Of a stretch of DNA of 64,000 nt, positions 7,288 to 15,002 are shown in pieces. Location of the stretch: positions 186,001 to 250,000 of the forward strand of contig JAHEXY010000001.1 in NCBI GenBank assembly GCA_023251875.1, given 5' to 3'. Below the pieces are notes generated by a model, which searched no databases, was not told where the DNA came from, and worked only from the letters and a program-made list of their open reading frames with translations. Origin of the DNA: Bacteroidota bacterium (GTDB lineage Bacteria > Bacteroidota > Bacteroidia > JAHEXY01). Every line of letters starts with the position of its first letter. The first letter of the stretch is position 1. A program made the translations under genes and the position numbers.

Positions 7288-8439
7288 TTATTTTTTCTTT
7301 TGCAAGGTGCCAGATCCAATTACTACATTGTCTTGAATAATTTTATAAGTATAATAGCCTTTTGCTAAAGAAGAACAACTTACTTTTACTTCTTCGGCAG
7401 ATGAATTTTTAACATCTATCACAATATTATAAGAGCTGCTGTAAATTATTATTTCACACTCTTCGTATTCACATTTTTCTAAATCAGAAAAATCAAAAGT
7501 TACATCTTTGTTAAAGGGGTTTGGATAAACAGTTATAGTTTTATCATCGTCATCATCATCACTTTCTTCATGATTATTTGATTTACCACCATCATGATGG
7601 TCTTCGCTATTATAACAAGATGATCCGTCATGATCATCATCTCCATCATGATCCTCCTCCTCATCATCTCCATATTCGTCATCATTATATCCGGCACAGG
7701 GTCCGCAACTATCACCTTGACTTAAATAAGTAATAGCTGTTGCTTGATCAACACATACTGTTTCATATTTATCACATCTTGAAGATACTTTATGGCAAAT
7801 TTGAACTTTGCCTGTTTCGCAAGCATACGAAGTACAATATTCTTTAGGTGCAACAGTAACATTGTCGATAGCAATTCTATCATCGCCTTTTGGTGCAGTA
7901 CTATACTCTAATAAAATTGTAATACTTGTAACATTCGACATCAATTGAGCCCAATCACTTTCCGTTAGGCCCCAAGCAGCAGCAGATAAACTTCCTTCAA
8001 ATCTGCCATATGTAGGAGAAGGTATTGTATCTGCAATATCTAATGAGGCCGTTCCCCAAGCACCGGTTATGGTTACCAAGCCAAACTTGGCTCTTTCTGT
8101 TGTAATATCAACATCACCGGAAACAGCGCGTGCATCAAATGAAATATTGCCATTTATGTAACTTGATAAATCACCTAAAAACTTTGCAGGAGCAACTCCA
8201 TAAAACGGGCCGGAAAGATTGTCTTCAATTTCAATATGTCCACCCGGATTACCATCGGTAGAATAATATTGAGTAGCGCCATTTTTACCATAATTTCCGG
8301 AACCGTCATTGTCAATAACAGTCCAGCCCTCATCATTGGTATCAAAGGTACAAACGATGTTTTGCGAATAAACAGTGTCTATAGTAGTAAATACAACAAG
8401 AAGTGAAAAGAGGATATTAAGATAGTTGAAGGTTTTCAT
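7288..8439 (-). CDS. Secreted laminin-B-domain protein with T9SS type A sorting domain
   Basis: A 383-residue protein. Residues 1-25 form a signal peptide ending YSQ. Residues about 30-200 contain a laminin B (domain IV) module (DEGWTV, GGHIEIED, YGVAPAKFLGDLSSY, LEYS, DRIAIDNV). A Cys-containing segment follows (about 203-250), then an Asp/His/Glu-rich linker (about 252-302) built of DDDHDG-like units. The C-terminus (VYPNPFNKDVTFDF ... GYYTYKI) is a T9SS type A sorting domain, so the protein should be exported and anchored or released at the cell surface. The acidic-His linker could bind divalent metal; that is inference. The ligand of the laminin B module is unknown. Confidence 0.88.
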   Translation of the reverse strand: MKTFNYLNILFSLLVVFTTIDTVYSQNIVCTFDTNDEGWTVIDNDGSGNYGKNGATQYYSTDGNPGGHIEIEDNLSGPFYGVAPAKFLGDLSSYINGNISFDARAVSGDVDITTERAKFGLVTITGAWGTASLDIADTIPSPTYGRFEGSLSAAAWGLTESDWAQLMSNVTSITILLEYSTAPKGDDRIAIDNVTVAPKEYCTSYACETGKVQICHKVSSRCDKYETVCVDQATAITYLSQGDSCGPCAGYNDDEYGDDEEEDHDGDDDHDGSSCYNSEDHHDGGKSNNHEESDDDDDDKTITVYPNPFNKDVTFDFSDLEKCEYEECEIIIYSSSYNIVIDVKNSSAEEVKVSCSSLAKGYYTYKIIQDNVVIGSGTLQKKK

Positions 8440-8767
8440 AATAGTAGATTTAAATTAATAATCAAATTTGTATATCAATATATTGAACAAACTATGATAA
8501 TATAAATTGCAGATATTACTTTAATATGTATGCTAAAAATGAAGTCCTTTGAATTTTATATTCTATTACTTCCTTATACGTAAAAATCGAGAAAAGGTTT
8601 CGATTTGAGTACAAATAATTTTAACATTATTATTAAAAAAATAAATGGGTACAGGACTTTATCTTGGGAGAAATTACTCTGCTTTATTGACACAAAGATA
8701 TAAATTATATGTTTTATTTCTATCATAAGATATAGCTATATTTGTGACCTCAAAAAATATATAATTT
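8440..8767. other. Divergent intergenic region between the laminin-B gene and glyS
   Basis: A 328-base gene-free stretch, very AT-rich, carrying the 5' regions of two divergent genes. A TATATTTG box lies 24-31 bases before the glyS ATG. No palindromic repeat of the families seen elsewhere is present and no small coding frame stands out. Confidence 0.5.
8737..8744 (+). promoter_or_regulatory. Candidate -7 box (TATATTTG) for glycyl-tRNA synthetase
   Basis: TATATTTG matches TAnnTTTG and lies about 24 bases before the ATG at 8768, giving a 5' UTR of roughly 15-20 bases. No clear -33 TTTG was seen at the expected distance. Confidence 0.5.
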
Positions 8768-10237
8768 ATGGCATCACAAGAAGACATTTTTAAAAAAGTA
8801 GTTTCTCACTGCAAAGAGTATGGATTTATTTTTCAATCATCTGAAATATATGATGGCTTAAGCGCCATTTATGATTACGGACAAAATGGTGTAGAACTCA
8901 AAAATAACATCAAAAACTATTGGTGGAAAGCCATGGTGCAATTCAATGAAAATATTGTGGGCATTGACTCTGCCATTTTTATGCATCCAAAAATTTGGAA
9001 GGCATCTGGCCATGTGGATAGTTTTAATGATCCAATGATTGACAACAAAGATTCTAAAAAACGTTATCGTGCTGATGATTTGATTGAGAATAAAATTGCC
9101 CAATATGAAAATAAAGGCAAAACAGATAAAGCAAAAAAATTAACGGATGATCTTACAAAATGTCTGCAAGAGAGTGATCTAGAAGGTATGTACAATTTAA
9201 TTGTAGAGCATGAAATTGCTTGTCCGTTTTCAGGAACAAGAAACTGGACTAAAGTGCGTCAGTTTAATTTGATGTTTGGAACCCAAATGGGCTCAGATGT
9301 TGAAGAAGCAGAAACCATTTATTTACGACCGGAAACAGCTCAAGGTATTTTTGTTAATTTTTTAAATGTGCAAAAAACTGGTAGGATGAAAATCCCTTTT
9401 GGTATTGCGCAAATAGGAAAAGCATTTAGAAACGAAATTATTGCACGTCAATTTATTTTTCGCATGCGCGAATTTGAACAAATGGAAATGCAATTTTTTG
9501 TTCGACCGGGAGAAGAAATGAAATGGTTTGAACATTGGAAAAATGAAAGATTAAAATGGCATTTAGCCATGGGATTAGGCGAAAGCAAATACCGATTTCA
9601 TGTGCATGAAAAATTAGCGCATTATGCCAACGCAGCTGAAGACATACAATTTGAATTCCCATTTGGATTTAAAGAAATGGAAGGTATTCATTCACGTACT
9701 AATTTTGATTTGAACCAACACCAACAATTTTCAGGAAAAAAATTACAATATTTCGATCCTGAACTAAACCAAAATTATGTGCCTTATGTAGTAGAAACTT
9801 CTGTGGGATTAGATCGTACTTTTTTAGCTGTAATGTGCGCTTCATATAAAGAAGAAGAAATTGTAAATGGAGATAAAACAGATGTGCGTGTGGTGCTTGC
9901 ATTGCCGGCATTTTTAGCACCAGTAAAAGTTGCAATTTTACCCTTGATGAAAAAAGACGGCCTACCGGAAAAAGCCCGTCAAATTATGGATAGCCTTAAA
10001 CAAGAATACAGCTGCGCCTATGATGAAAAAGATGCCATTGGTAAGCGTTACCGCAGAAATGACGCCATTGGCACACCATTTTGCATAACAGTAGATCATC
10101 AAACATTAGAAGACAATACCGTTACCATCCGTTACCGCGATAGCATGCAGCAAGAAAGAATACCTATTGATGCCATTGAAAATATTGTGAGAGAGAAGTT
10201 GAAGGTTGGTGTAAAGGAGGTAAAATTGGTGGTGTAG
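8768..10237 (+). CDS. glyS: Glycyl-tRNA synthetase, dimeric (alpha2) type
   Basis: A 489-residue class II aminoacyl-tRNA synthetase of the eukaryote-like dimeric type. The N-terminus (GFIFQSSEIYDGLSAIYDYG) and motif 1 region (NNIKNYWWKAMV) are typical. TYLRPETAQGIFVNF-type residues occur as IYLRPETAQGIFVNF, motif 2 as FRNEIIARQFIFRMREFEQM, and motif 3 near SVGLDRTFLAVM. The C-terminal anticodon-binding domain (about 385-489) begins APVKVAILPLMKKDG. The short insertion (about 105-140) replacing a zinc finger is usual in this phylum. A REP palindrome begins ten bases after the stop. Confidence 0.97.
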   Translation: MASQEDIFKKVVSHCKEYGFIFQSSEIYDGLSAIYDYGQNGVELKNNIKNYWWKAMVQFNENIVGIDSAIFMHPKIWKASGHVDSFNDPMIDNKDSKKRYRADDLIENKIAQYENKGKTDKAKKLTDDLTKCLQESDLEGMYNLIVEHEIACPFSGTRNWTKVRQFNLMFGTQMGSDVEEAETIYLRPETAQGIFVNFLNVQKTGRMKIPFGIAQIGKAFRNEIIARQFIFRMREFEQMEMQFFVRPGEEMKWFEHWKNERLKWHLAMGLGESKYRFHVHEKLAHYANAAEDIQFEFPFGFKEMEGIHSRTNFDLNQHQQFSGKKLQYFDPELNQNYVPYVVETSVGLDRTFLAVMCASYKEEEIVNGDKTDVRVVLALPAFLAPVKVAILPLMKKDGLPEKARQIMDSLKQEYSCAYDEKDAIGKRYRRNDAIGTPFCITVDHQTLEDNTVTIRYRDSMQQERIPIDAIENIVREKLKVGVKEVKLVV

Positions 10238-10246
10238 GAATGTTTA

Positions 10247-10308
10247 ACCGCTACGCGGTATATTTTATTGTGGCATATTTTTCTACAATAATGAATGCCC
10301 TACGGGCA
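10247..10308. repeat. REP pair left of the transposase gene (direct orientation)
   Basis: Two 13-mer palindromes: ACCGCTACGCGGT (10247-10259; type A, preceded by GTTTA) and TGCCCTACGGGCA (10296-10308; type B). Both have a 5-bp stem and a TAC loop. TTCTACAA (10281-10288) lies exactly seven bases before the type B palindrome. The same arrangement is repeated in direct orientation after the transposase gene (10906-10972). Confidence 0.92.
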
Positions 10309-10350
10309 AGGTTAAAATGAAGATATTCCCCATGGTGATCATGAAGCTAT

Positions 10351-10414
10351 ACACCGTAGGTGTATAATTATTGTAGAAATAATAAATTATAAGACAAACT
10401 TACCGCGTAGCGGT
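10351..10414. repeat. REP pair left of the transposase gene (inverted orientation)
   Basis: ACACCGTAGGTGT (10351-10363, type B) is followed after seven bases by TTGTAGAA (10371-10378), the complement of TTCTACAA, and then by ACCGCGTAGCGGT (10402-10414, type A). This is the mirror image of the pair at 10247-10308, so the two pairs form one large bipartite element. The transposase start codon follows 19 bases after the last palindrome. Confidence 0.92.
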
Positions 10415-10432
10415 TTAAGAATAGAAAGAAAT

Positions 10433-10897
10433 ATGAAACCCGGCACATTCACACAATTATATACCCATCTTGTATTTGCGGTAAAATATCGTGAATCTCT
10501 TTTACATAAAAATATTCGCCCGGATGTTTTTAAATATATGAGCGGAATTTTAACGAACATGAAACACAAATCCATTATTATAAATGGAATGCCAGATCAT
10601 GTGCATATTTTATATGGCATGAATCCAAATGTTTCGGTTTCTGATACCGTACATGATATAAAACGAAGTTCTTCTTTGTGGATAAAAGATAAAAAAATAT
10701 TTAAAGGCGCATTTGCTTGGCAAGAAGGTTATGGTTCATTTTCGTATAGCCGTTCGCAACTAAATAATATTTACAAATATATTGAAGACCAAGAGCAACA
10801 TCACAAAGCAAAAACGTTTAAAGAAGAATATATGGAGATTCTCAAAAAGTTTGAGGTAGAATATGAAGAAAAATATTTGTTTGAATTTTTTGAATGA
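10433..10897 (+). CDS. REP-associated tyrosine transposase (Y1, IS200-like)
   Basis: A 154-residue HUH single-strand nuclease of the Y1 transposase family. The HUH motif is His56-Val-His58 (GMPDHVHIL). The catalytic tyrosine lies in NNIYKYIEDQEQHH, probably Tyr116, with the family segment WQEGYGSFSYSRSQLNNI ahead of it. A single copy flanked on both sides by REP palindromes and without IS200 ends or a tnpB partner fits a RAYT, a domesticated transposase that acts on REP elements in trans. The start was chosen at MKPGTFTQLYTHLVFAV, the usual N-terminus. All key residues are present, so it is probably active. The RAYT label rather than plain IS200 comes from context. Confidence 0.93.
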   Translation: MKPGTFTQLYTHLVFAVKYRESLLHKNIRPDVFKYMSGILTNMKHKSIIINGMPDHVHILYGMNPNVSVSDTVHDIKRSSSLWIKDKKIFKGAFAWQEGYGSFSYSRSQLNNIYKYIEDQEQHHKAKTFKEEYMEILKKFEVEYEEKYLFEFFE

Positions 10898-10905
10898 AAT
10901 GTTTA

Positions 10906-10972
10906 ACCGCTACGCGGTATAAATAATTTGTGGGCTTAATGTTTTTCTACAATAATAAATGCCCTACGGGCA
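10906..10972. repeat. REP pair right of the transposase gene
   Basis: ACCGCTACGCGGT (10906-10918) and TGCCCTACGGGCA (10960-10972), with TTCTACAA at 10945-10952, seven bases before the second palindrome. With its flank (AATGTTTA before, CAA after) this is a near-exact direct copy of the pair at 10247-10308. The transposase gene is therefore bracketed by direct repeats of about 70 bases. Confidence 0.92.
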
Positions 10973-11050
10973 AAAAATATTCTAGCATATACAGCAAACC
11001 ATCTTAGGGATAATTTTATAGACAATCTTTTAAACAATTAATAACATAAA

Positions 11051-11674
11051 ATGGCAGATTGGTTTAGACGGAAAACTTGGACAGAAAATGACGAAAAAGA
11101 ATTTTTAGCAAAACTTGGACGCGCAAGAAAAGGCAAGAGCGAACAGTATTTGAAAATTCAAGCAATGGAACTTGTTGAAACTAAAGATAAAAAATTGTTG
11201 CTAGTCGCAGAGTCGTTGTTAAACAAATTACTTGTGGAATATCCTGATGACAAATTCAATAGGAGTTCTGCATTACAAACACTAGGACATATTTATAAGC
11301 TATTTGATGACTTTGAAAAAGCGATTGATTATTACAAACAGTCGATTGAATTTGAAACAAATTATCCAAACATAAGAACTAATTCATATTTGGACTTTTC
11401 AGAATTGATAATAAAAACAAAAAAGAATAAACAGTATGACTACGTTGAAAGTATTTTACTTAAAGAGTTACCCGAACAAATATTCCCAATTCTAAAATAT
11501 AAGACCTATTCTATTCTGTCAATTATTAGCATCTATAAGAACAACGAAGAACAGGCAAGATATTTTGCAGATTTGGCAAACAAATATGCCAACGAGAAGA
11601 CATCGGGACTTCGATATCATAAATATTTAGGTGTAGTAAAGGAAAGGGGCAATTGGTTAGACAAACTTGGATGA
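11051..11674 (+). CDS. Tetratricopeptide-repeat-like protein, function unknown
   Basis: A 207-residue soluble protein starting MADWFRRKTWTENDEKEFLAKLGRARK. Residues about 60-110 contain a TPR-like helical pair (ALQTLGHIYKLFDDFEKAIDYYKQSIEFE), with further helices to the C-terminus (AEKAR-type pattern ARYFADLANKYA). TPRs bind other proteins; the partner is unknown. There is no signal peptide or membrane segment. It stands between two REP clusters, an insertion-prone intergenic zone. I recognise the N-terminal pattern as a recurring hypothetical protein but know no function. Confidence 0.75.
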   Translation: MADWFRRKTWTENDEKEFLAKLGRARKGKSEQYLKIQAMELVETKDKKLLLVAESLLNKLLVEYPDDKFNRSSALQTLGHIYKLFDDFEKAIDYYKQSIEFETNYPNIRTNSYLDFSELIIKTKKNKQYDYVESILLKELPEQIFPILKYKTYSILSIISIYKNNEEQARYFADLANKYANEKTSGLRYHKYLGVVKERGNWLDKLG

Positions 11675-11705
11675 AAAAAATAAAAAGTAATGCGAATAAG
11701 GGCAT

Positions 11706-11821
11706 ACACCGAAGGTGTGTAATTGTTGTAGAAATAATTAATCGTAGGATAAATTTACCGCGTAGCGGTTCTATTATTGTAGAAAATAAATTATCTAAAA
11801 CAAACGATACCGCGTAGCGGT
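11706..11821. repeat. REP cluster with three palindromes
   Basis: ACACCGAAGGTGT (11706-11718), ACCGCGTAGCGGT (11757-11769) and a second ACCGCGTAGCGGT (11809-11821). TTGTAGAA follows the first two palindromes after exactly seven bases (11726-11733 and 11777-11784). The loop of the first is GAA instead of GTA, and its stem is intact. The cluster ends 23 bases before the next gene. Confidence 0.9.
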
Positions 11822-11844
11822 TTAACAATTCGATAAGAACAAAT

Positions 11845-12492
11845 ATGAAAAACATAATTATCACCGGAAGCAATGGAATGATCGGCAAACTCGTGCTAGA
11901 AAATTGCTTAAATAGGGAAGATGTAAAAACGGTTACATCAATAACCAGAAAATCTATTGGAATTAAACATCCAAAATTATTTGAAATTATTCACGATAAT
12001 TATTTAGATTATTCTAAAATAGAAAACCAATTAAAAAATCAAGATGTTTGTTTTTATTGCATAGGTGTGTATACCGGACAAGTTCCAAGTGCTGAATTTA
12101 AAAAAATTACGGTTGATTTTACCCGAGCCTTTGCTAATGCTTTAAGAAAAAACAATAATGAAACTACTTTTTGTTTTTTGAGTGGACAAGGCGCAGATTC
12201 ATCTGAAAAAAGCAGCATTTTATTTGCACGCGAAAAAGGTATTGCCGAAAACATTTTACTCAATCTTAAATTTAAGCACACGCATATTTTTAGACCCGGT
12301 TATATTTATCCTGAAACACCAAGAAAAGAACCCAATTGGACATACAGCCTTATGAGAACTCTTTATAAACCCATTTCTATGATTTATCCAAATATGGGGG
12401 TTACCTCAACTCAGCTTGCCAATAAAATGATAGCTGTTGGAATAAATGGCGGAAATAAAACTATTTTTGAAAATAAGGATATTCGACAATAA
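11845..12492 (+). CDS. NAD(P)-binding atypical short-chain dehydrogenase
   Basis: A 215-residue Rossmann-fold protein with the dinucleotide motif ITGSNGMIGKLVLENCL (about 6-22) and FYCIGVYTG at the end of the fourth strand. The pattern resembles the HTATIP2/YwnB-like atypical SDR group. The catalytic Tyr-x3-Lys is not evident; residues near SGQGAD and REKGIAENILL occupy that region. The substrate is unknown and the enzyme may be a redox sensor or small oxidoreductase. It is a single gene between repeat clusters. Confidence 0.8.
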   Translation: MKNIIITGSNGMIGKLVLENCLNREDVKTVTSITRKSIGIKHPKLFEIIHDNYLDYSKIENQLKNQDVCFYCIGVYTGQVPSAEFKKITVDFTRAFANALRKNNNETTFCFLSGQGADSSEKSSILFAREKGIAENILLNLKFKHTHIFRPGYIYPETPRKEPNWTYSLMRTLYKPISMIYPNMGVTSTQLANKMIAVGINGGNKTIFENKDIRQ

Positions 12493-12500
12493 AAAACAAA

Positions 12501-12632
12501 AATTTTAACCACATAGATATACATAGAAAATGAGAAGCTTTGCTTGACATAGATAAAGGTGAATTTCTTCTATGTTTTCAATACTAGCTTTCTATGCATT
12601 CTTTAAACCTATGTACCTATGTGGTTAAAATT
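12501..12632. repeat. AACCACATAG palindromic repeat
   Basis: The ends AATTTTAACCACATAG (12501-12516) and CTATGTGGTTAAAATT (12617-12632) are a perfect 16-bp inverted repeat. The 100 bases between them carry further imperfect pairing (ACATAGAAAA against CTATGTTTTC). The whole can fold as one long hairpin. It has the size and structure of a MITE-like intergenic element; no flanking direct repeat was clear. Confidence 0.85.
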
Positions 12633-12660
12633 GTAATTAGAAATTGTAAAACTACATCAA

Positions 12661-14970
12661 ATGCTCCCACACGAAAGCGCAACACTACATGTAACAGGAG
12701 AGGCTGTTTATATAGATGATATCCCAACATCAGAACAATTGCTTCATGGACGTGTTGTGTATAGTCCGCATGCACATGCGAAAATTAAATCATTTGATTT
12801 GGAAGAAGCGAAAAAGGTAGACGGTGTGTTTGCTGTACTTTGCTACAAAGATATTCCCGGCCATAATGATATGGGTCCTGTTTTTAAAGATGAACCTGTT
12901 TTGGCAAGCGATACAGTTAATTGTGTGGGGCAAGCCATTTTTTTAATTGCAGCAGAAAATGAAACAATTGCCCGACAAGCAGAAAAATTAATTAAAATAG
13001 AATATGAAATTTTAGAGCCCATTCTTACTATTGAACAAGCCATCAAAAAAAATAGCAAACTACAGCCTTCCCGAAAAATTGAATGTGGCAATATTGAAAA
13101 GGGCTTTAAAGAAGCCAAACATATTATTGAAGGCGAATTAAGAACAGGGGCGCAAGAACATTGGTATTTAGAAACACAAACTTGCTTGTGTATTCCAGGA
13201 GAGGGAAATGAAATTACGGCTTATAGTTCTACACAACATCCATCCGAAACACAAGCCATTATTGCAGAAGTATTGCATATTCCAAAACATGAAGTAGAAG
13301 TGCAAATTCGTAGAATGGGCGGGGCATTTGGAGGAAAAGAAACGCAAGCCAATCATACTGCAGCATGGGCAGCTTTGCTTTGTAAAGCAACTAATCGTCC
13401 TGTTAAAATAAGATTGTTTAGAGATGACGATCAAAAAATAACCGGTAAGCGACATCCATTTTTATTTAAATACAAAGTGGGGTTTGACGATGATGGAATT
13501 ATTACTGCTATTGATGAAGAACAAAATACAGACGGGGGGTGTGCAACAGATTTAAGCATGGCCATTTTAGAACGGGCCATGATGCATGCCGACAATTCTT
13601 ATTTTATTCCCAATATGAAAATTATTGGCCATGCCTGGAAAACCAATTTGCCATCGAATACTGCATTTCGTGGATTTGGCGGACCACAAGGTGTTGCATG
13701 CATGGAAACCATTATTGATCGTATTGCTCGTTATCTTAAAAAAGATGCGGCTGAAATTCGGTTCAAAAATTTTTATAAAATTTCTGATCGCAATACAACT
13801 CCATATGGGCAATTGGTAGAACAGAATCGTTTGTATTTATTGTGGGATCAATTTTATGAATCATCTGAATATTCAATAAGACGAAAAGCAATAAATGAGT
13901 TTAATAATAAAAATGAATTTTATAAAAAAGGATTGGCATTAACACCTGTTAAATTTGGAATTTCATTTACGACATCTTTTCTTAATCAAGCAGGGGCATT
14001 GGTAAATGTATATAAAGATGGAACAGTTCTGGTAAATCATGGAGGTACAGAAATGGGGCAAGGTATCCATTCTAAAATTCAACAAATTGCAGCATGGGAA
14101 TTTGGTGTATCAACAGATCGAATAAAAGTAAATGCTACTAATACTTCTAAAGTGCCTAATACATCAGCAACCGCTGCTTCTTCAGGAACTGATTTAAATG
14201 GAATGGCCGTTAAAAATGCAATAGATACTTTGAAAAAAAGAATTGCTGCTGTTGTAGGCAATGAGTTCAGAAAAAAATATGATGGAGAGAAAACCACACG
14301 TGATGAGCATATCCGTTTTGAAAATGATTTTCTTTTCGATCAAGATCACCAAGAAAGAAAAATAAAATTCGAGGATGCTATTTCCATTGCCTATTTACAA
14401 CAAACCAGTTTAAGTGCAACCGGATTTTATAAAACTCCTGATATTTATTTCGACAGAGAAAAAGGCAAAGGAAAACCCTATCATTATTTTGCTTTTGGAA
14501 TGGCCATCACAGAAGTTTTATTGGATACACTTACCGGCCATCATCAAATTGTAAGAGCAGATATTTTGCATGATGTAGGAGAATCTATTAATCCTCGAAT
14601 TGATATTGGACAAATTGAAGGTGCCTATATACAAGGGGTAGGCTGGTGCACAACAGAAGAATGTAAATGGGATGCCAAAGGAAATTTATTAAACCATTCT
14701 CCTGATACCTATAAAATTCCTAATGTACAGGATATTCCAAAAGATTTTAGGGTACAACTATTAAAAGGAGCGTCCAATCATAATACCATAAGAAAAAGCA
14801 AAGCCGTTGGAGAACCACCATTCATGTTGGCTATGTCATGTTGGTTGGCTATTAAAGATGCAATTTCGGCAATAGGCAATCATAAATTAGAACCGGATTT
14901 TTCTTTGCCGGCTACCAATGAGGTAATGTTATTATCTATTGATAAAATAAAATTGCAATTGCTCTATTAG
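12661..14970 (+). CDS. xdhB: Xanthine dehydrogenase, molybdopterin-binding subunit
   Basis: A 769-residue molybdenum hydroxylase large subunit. The N-terminal a/b hammerhead domain begins HESATLHVTGEAVYIDD. The cofactor-binding domain carries GGAFGGKE (220-227), with the Glu that contacts substrate, AFRGFGGPQG (335-344), with the substrate Arg, EMGQGIHSK near 463 and GEPPFMLA near 730, with the catalytic Glu. These match XdhB of the purine hydroxylases, so the predicted reaction is hypoxanthine/xanthine to urate. No FAD or [2Fe-2S] subunit (xdhA) and no xdhC lie next to it, which is unusual because the electron path requires them. A downstream biotin carboxylase follows after 32 bases but has its own promoter box. 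Confidence 0.93.
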   Translation: MLPHESATLHVTGEAVYIDDIPTSEQLLHGRVVYSPHAHAKIKSFDLEEAKKVDGVFAVLCYKDIPGHNDMGPVFKDEPVLASDTVNCVGQAIFLIAAENETIARQAEKLIKIEYEILEPILTIEQAIKKNSKLQPSRKIECGNIEKGFKEAKHIIEGELRTGAQEHWYLETQTCLCIPGEGNEITAYSSTQHPSETQAIIAEVLHIPKHEVEVQIRRMGGAFGGKETQANHTAAWAALLCKATNRPVKIRLFRDDDQKITGKRHPFLFKYKVGFDDDGIITAIDEEQNTDGGCATDLSMAILERAMMHADNSYFIPNMKIIGHAWKTNLPSNTAFRGFGGPQGVACMETIIDRIARYLKKDAAEIRFKNFYKISDRNTTPYGQLVEQNRLYLLWDQFYESSEYSIRRKAINEFNNKNEFYKKGLALTPVKFGISFTTSFLNQAGALVNVYKDGTVLVNHGGTEMGQGIHSKIQQIAAWEFGVSTDRIKVNATNTSKVPNTSATAASSGTDLNGMAVKNAIDTLKKRIAAVVGNEFRKKYDGEKTTRDEHIRFENDFLFDQDHQERKIKFEDAISIAYLQQTSLSATGFYKTPDIYFDREKGKGKPYHYFAFGMAITEVLLDTLTGHHQIVRADILHDVGESINPRIDIGQIEGAYIQGVGWCTTEECKWDAKGNLLNHSPDTYKIPNVQDIPKDFRVQLLKGASNHNTIRKSKAVGEPPFMLAMSCWLAIKDAISAIGNHKLEPDFSLPATNEVMLLSIDKIKLQLLY

Positions 14971-14981
14971 CCTAAAAAAAG

Positions 14982-14989
14982 TATATTTG
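14982..14989 (+). promoter_or_regulatory. Candidate promoter (TTGC ... TATATTTG) for the biotin carboxylase gene
   Basis: TATATTTG at 14982-14989 matches the -7 consensus and a TTGC at 14959-14962 sits about 20 bases ahead, close to the spacing of Bacteroides promoters. It overlaps the short spacer after xdhB and lies 14 bases before the ATG at 15003. Confidence 0.5.
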
Positions 14990-15002
14990 GTTAAACTCTA
15001 TT

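Noticed and set aside
7533-7715. Methionine-rich minus-strand frame within the laminin-B gene
   Set aside because: It is another frame of the Asp/His-rich linker (ATGATGG codons) and not a gene.
10387-10575. Minus-strand frame over the transposase start
   Set aside because: It is the complement of REP palindromes and the HUH gene start; the plus-strand gene has HVH and Tyr motifs.
10433-10897. The Y1 transposase considered as a complete IS200/IS605 element
   Set aside because: No tnpB and no IS-type ends were seen; both flanks are REP pairs, so the RAYT reading fits better.
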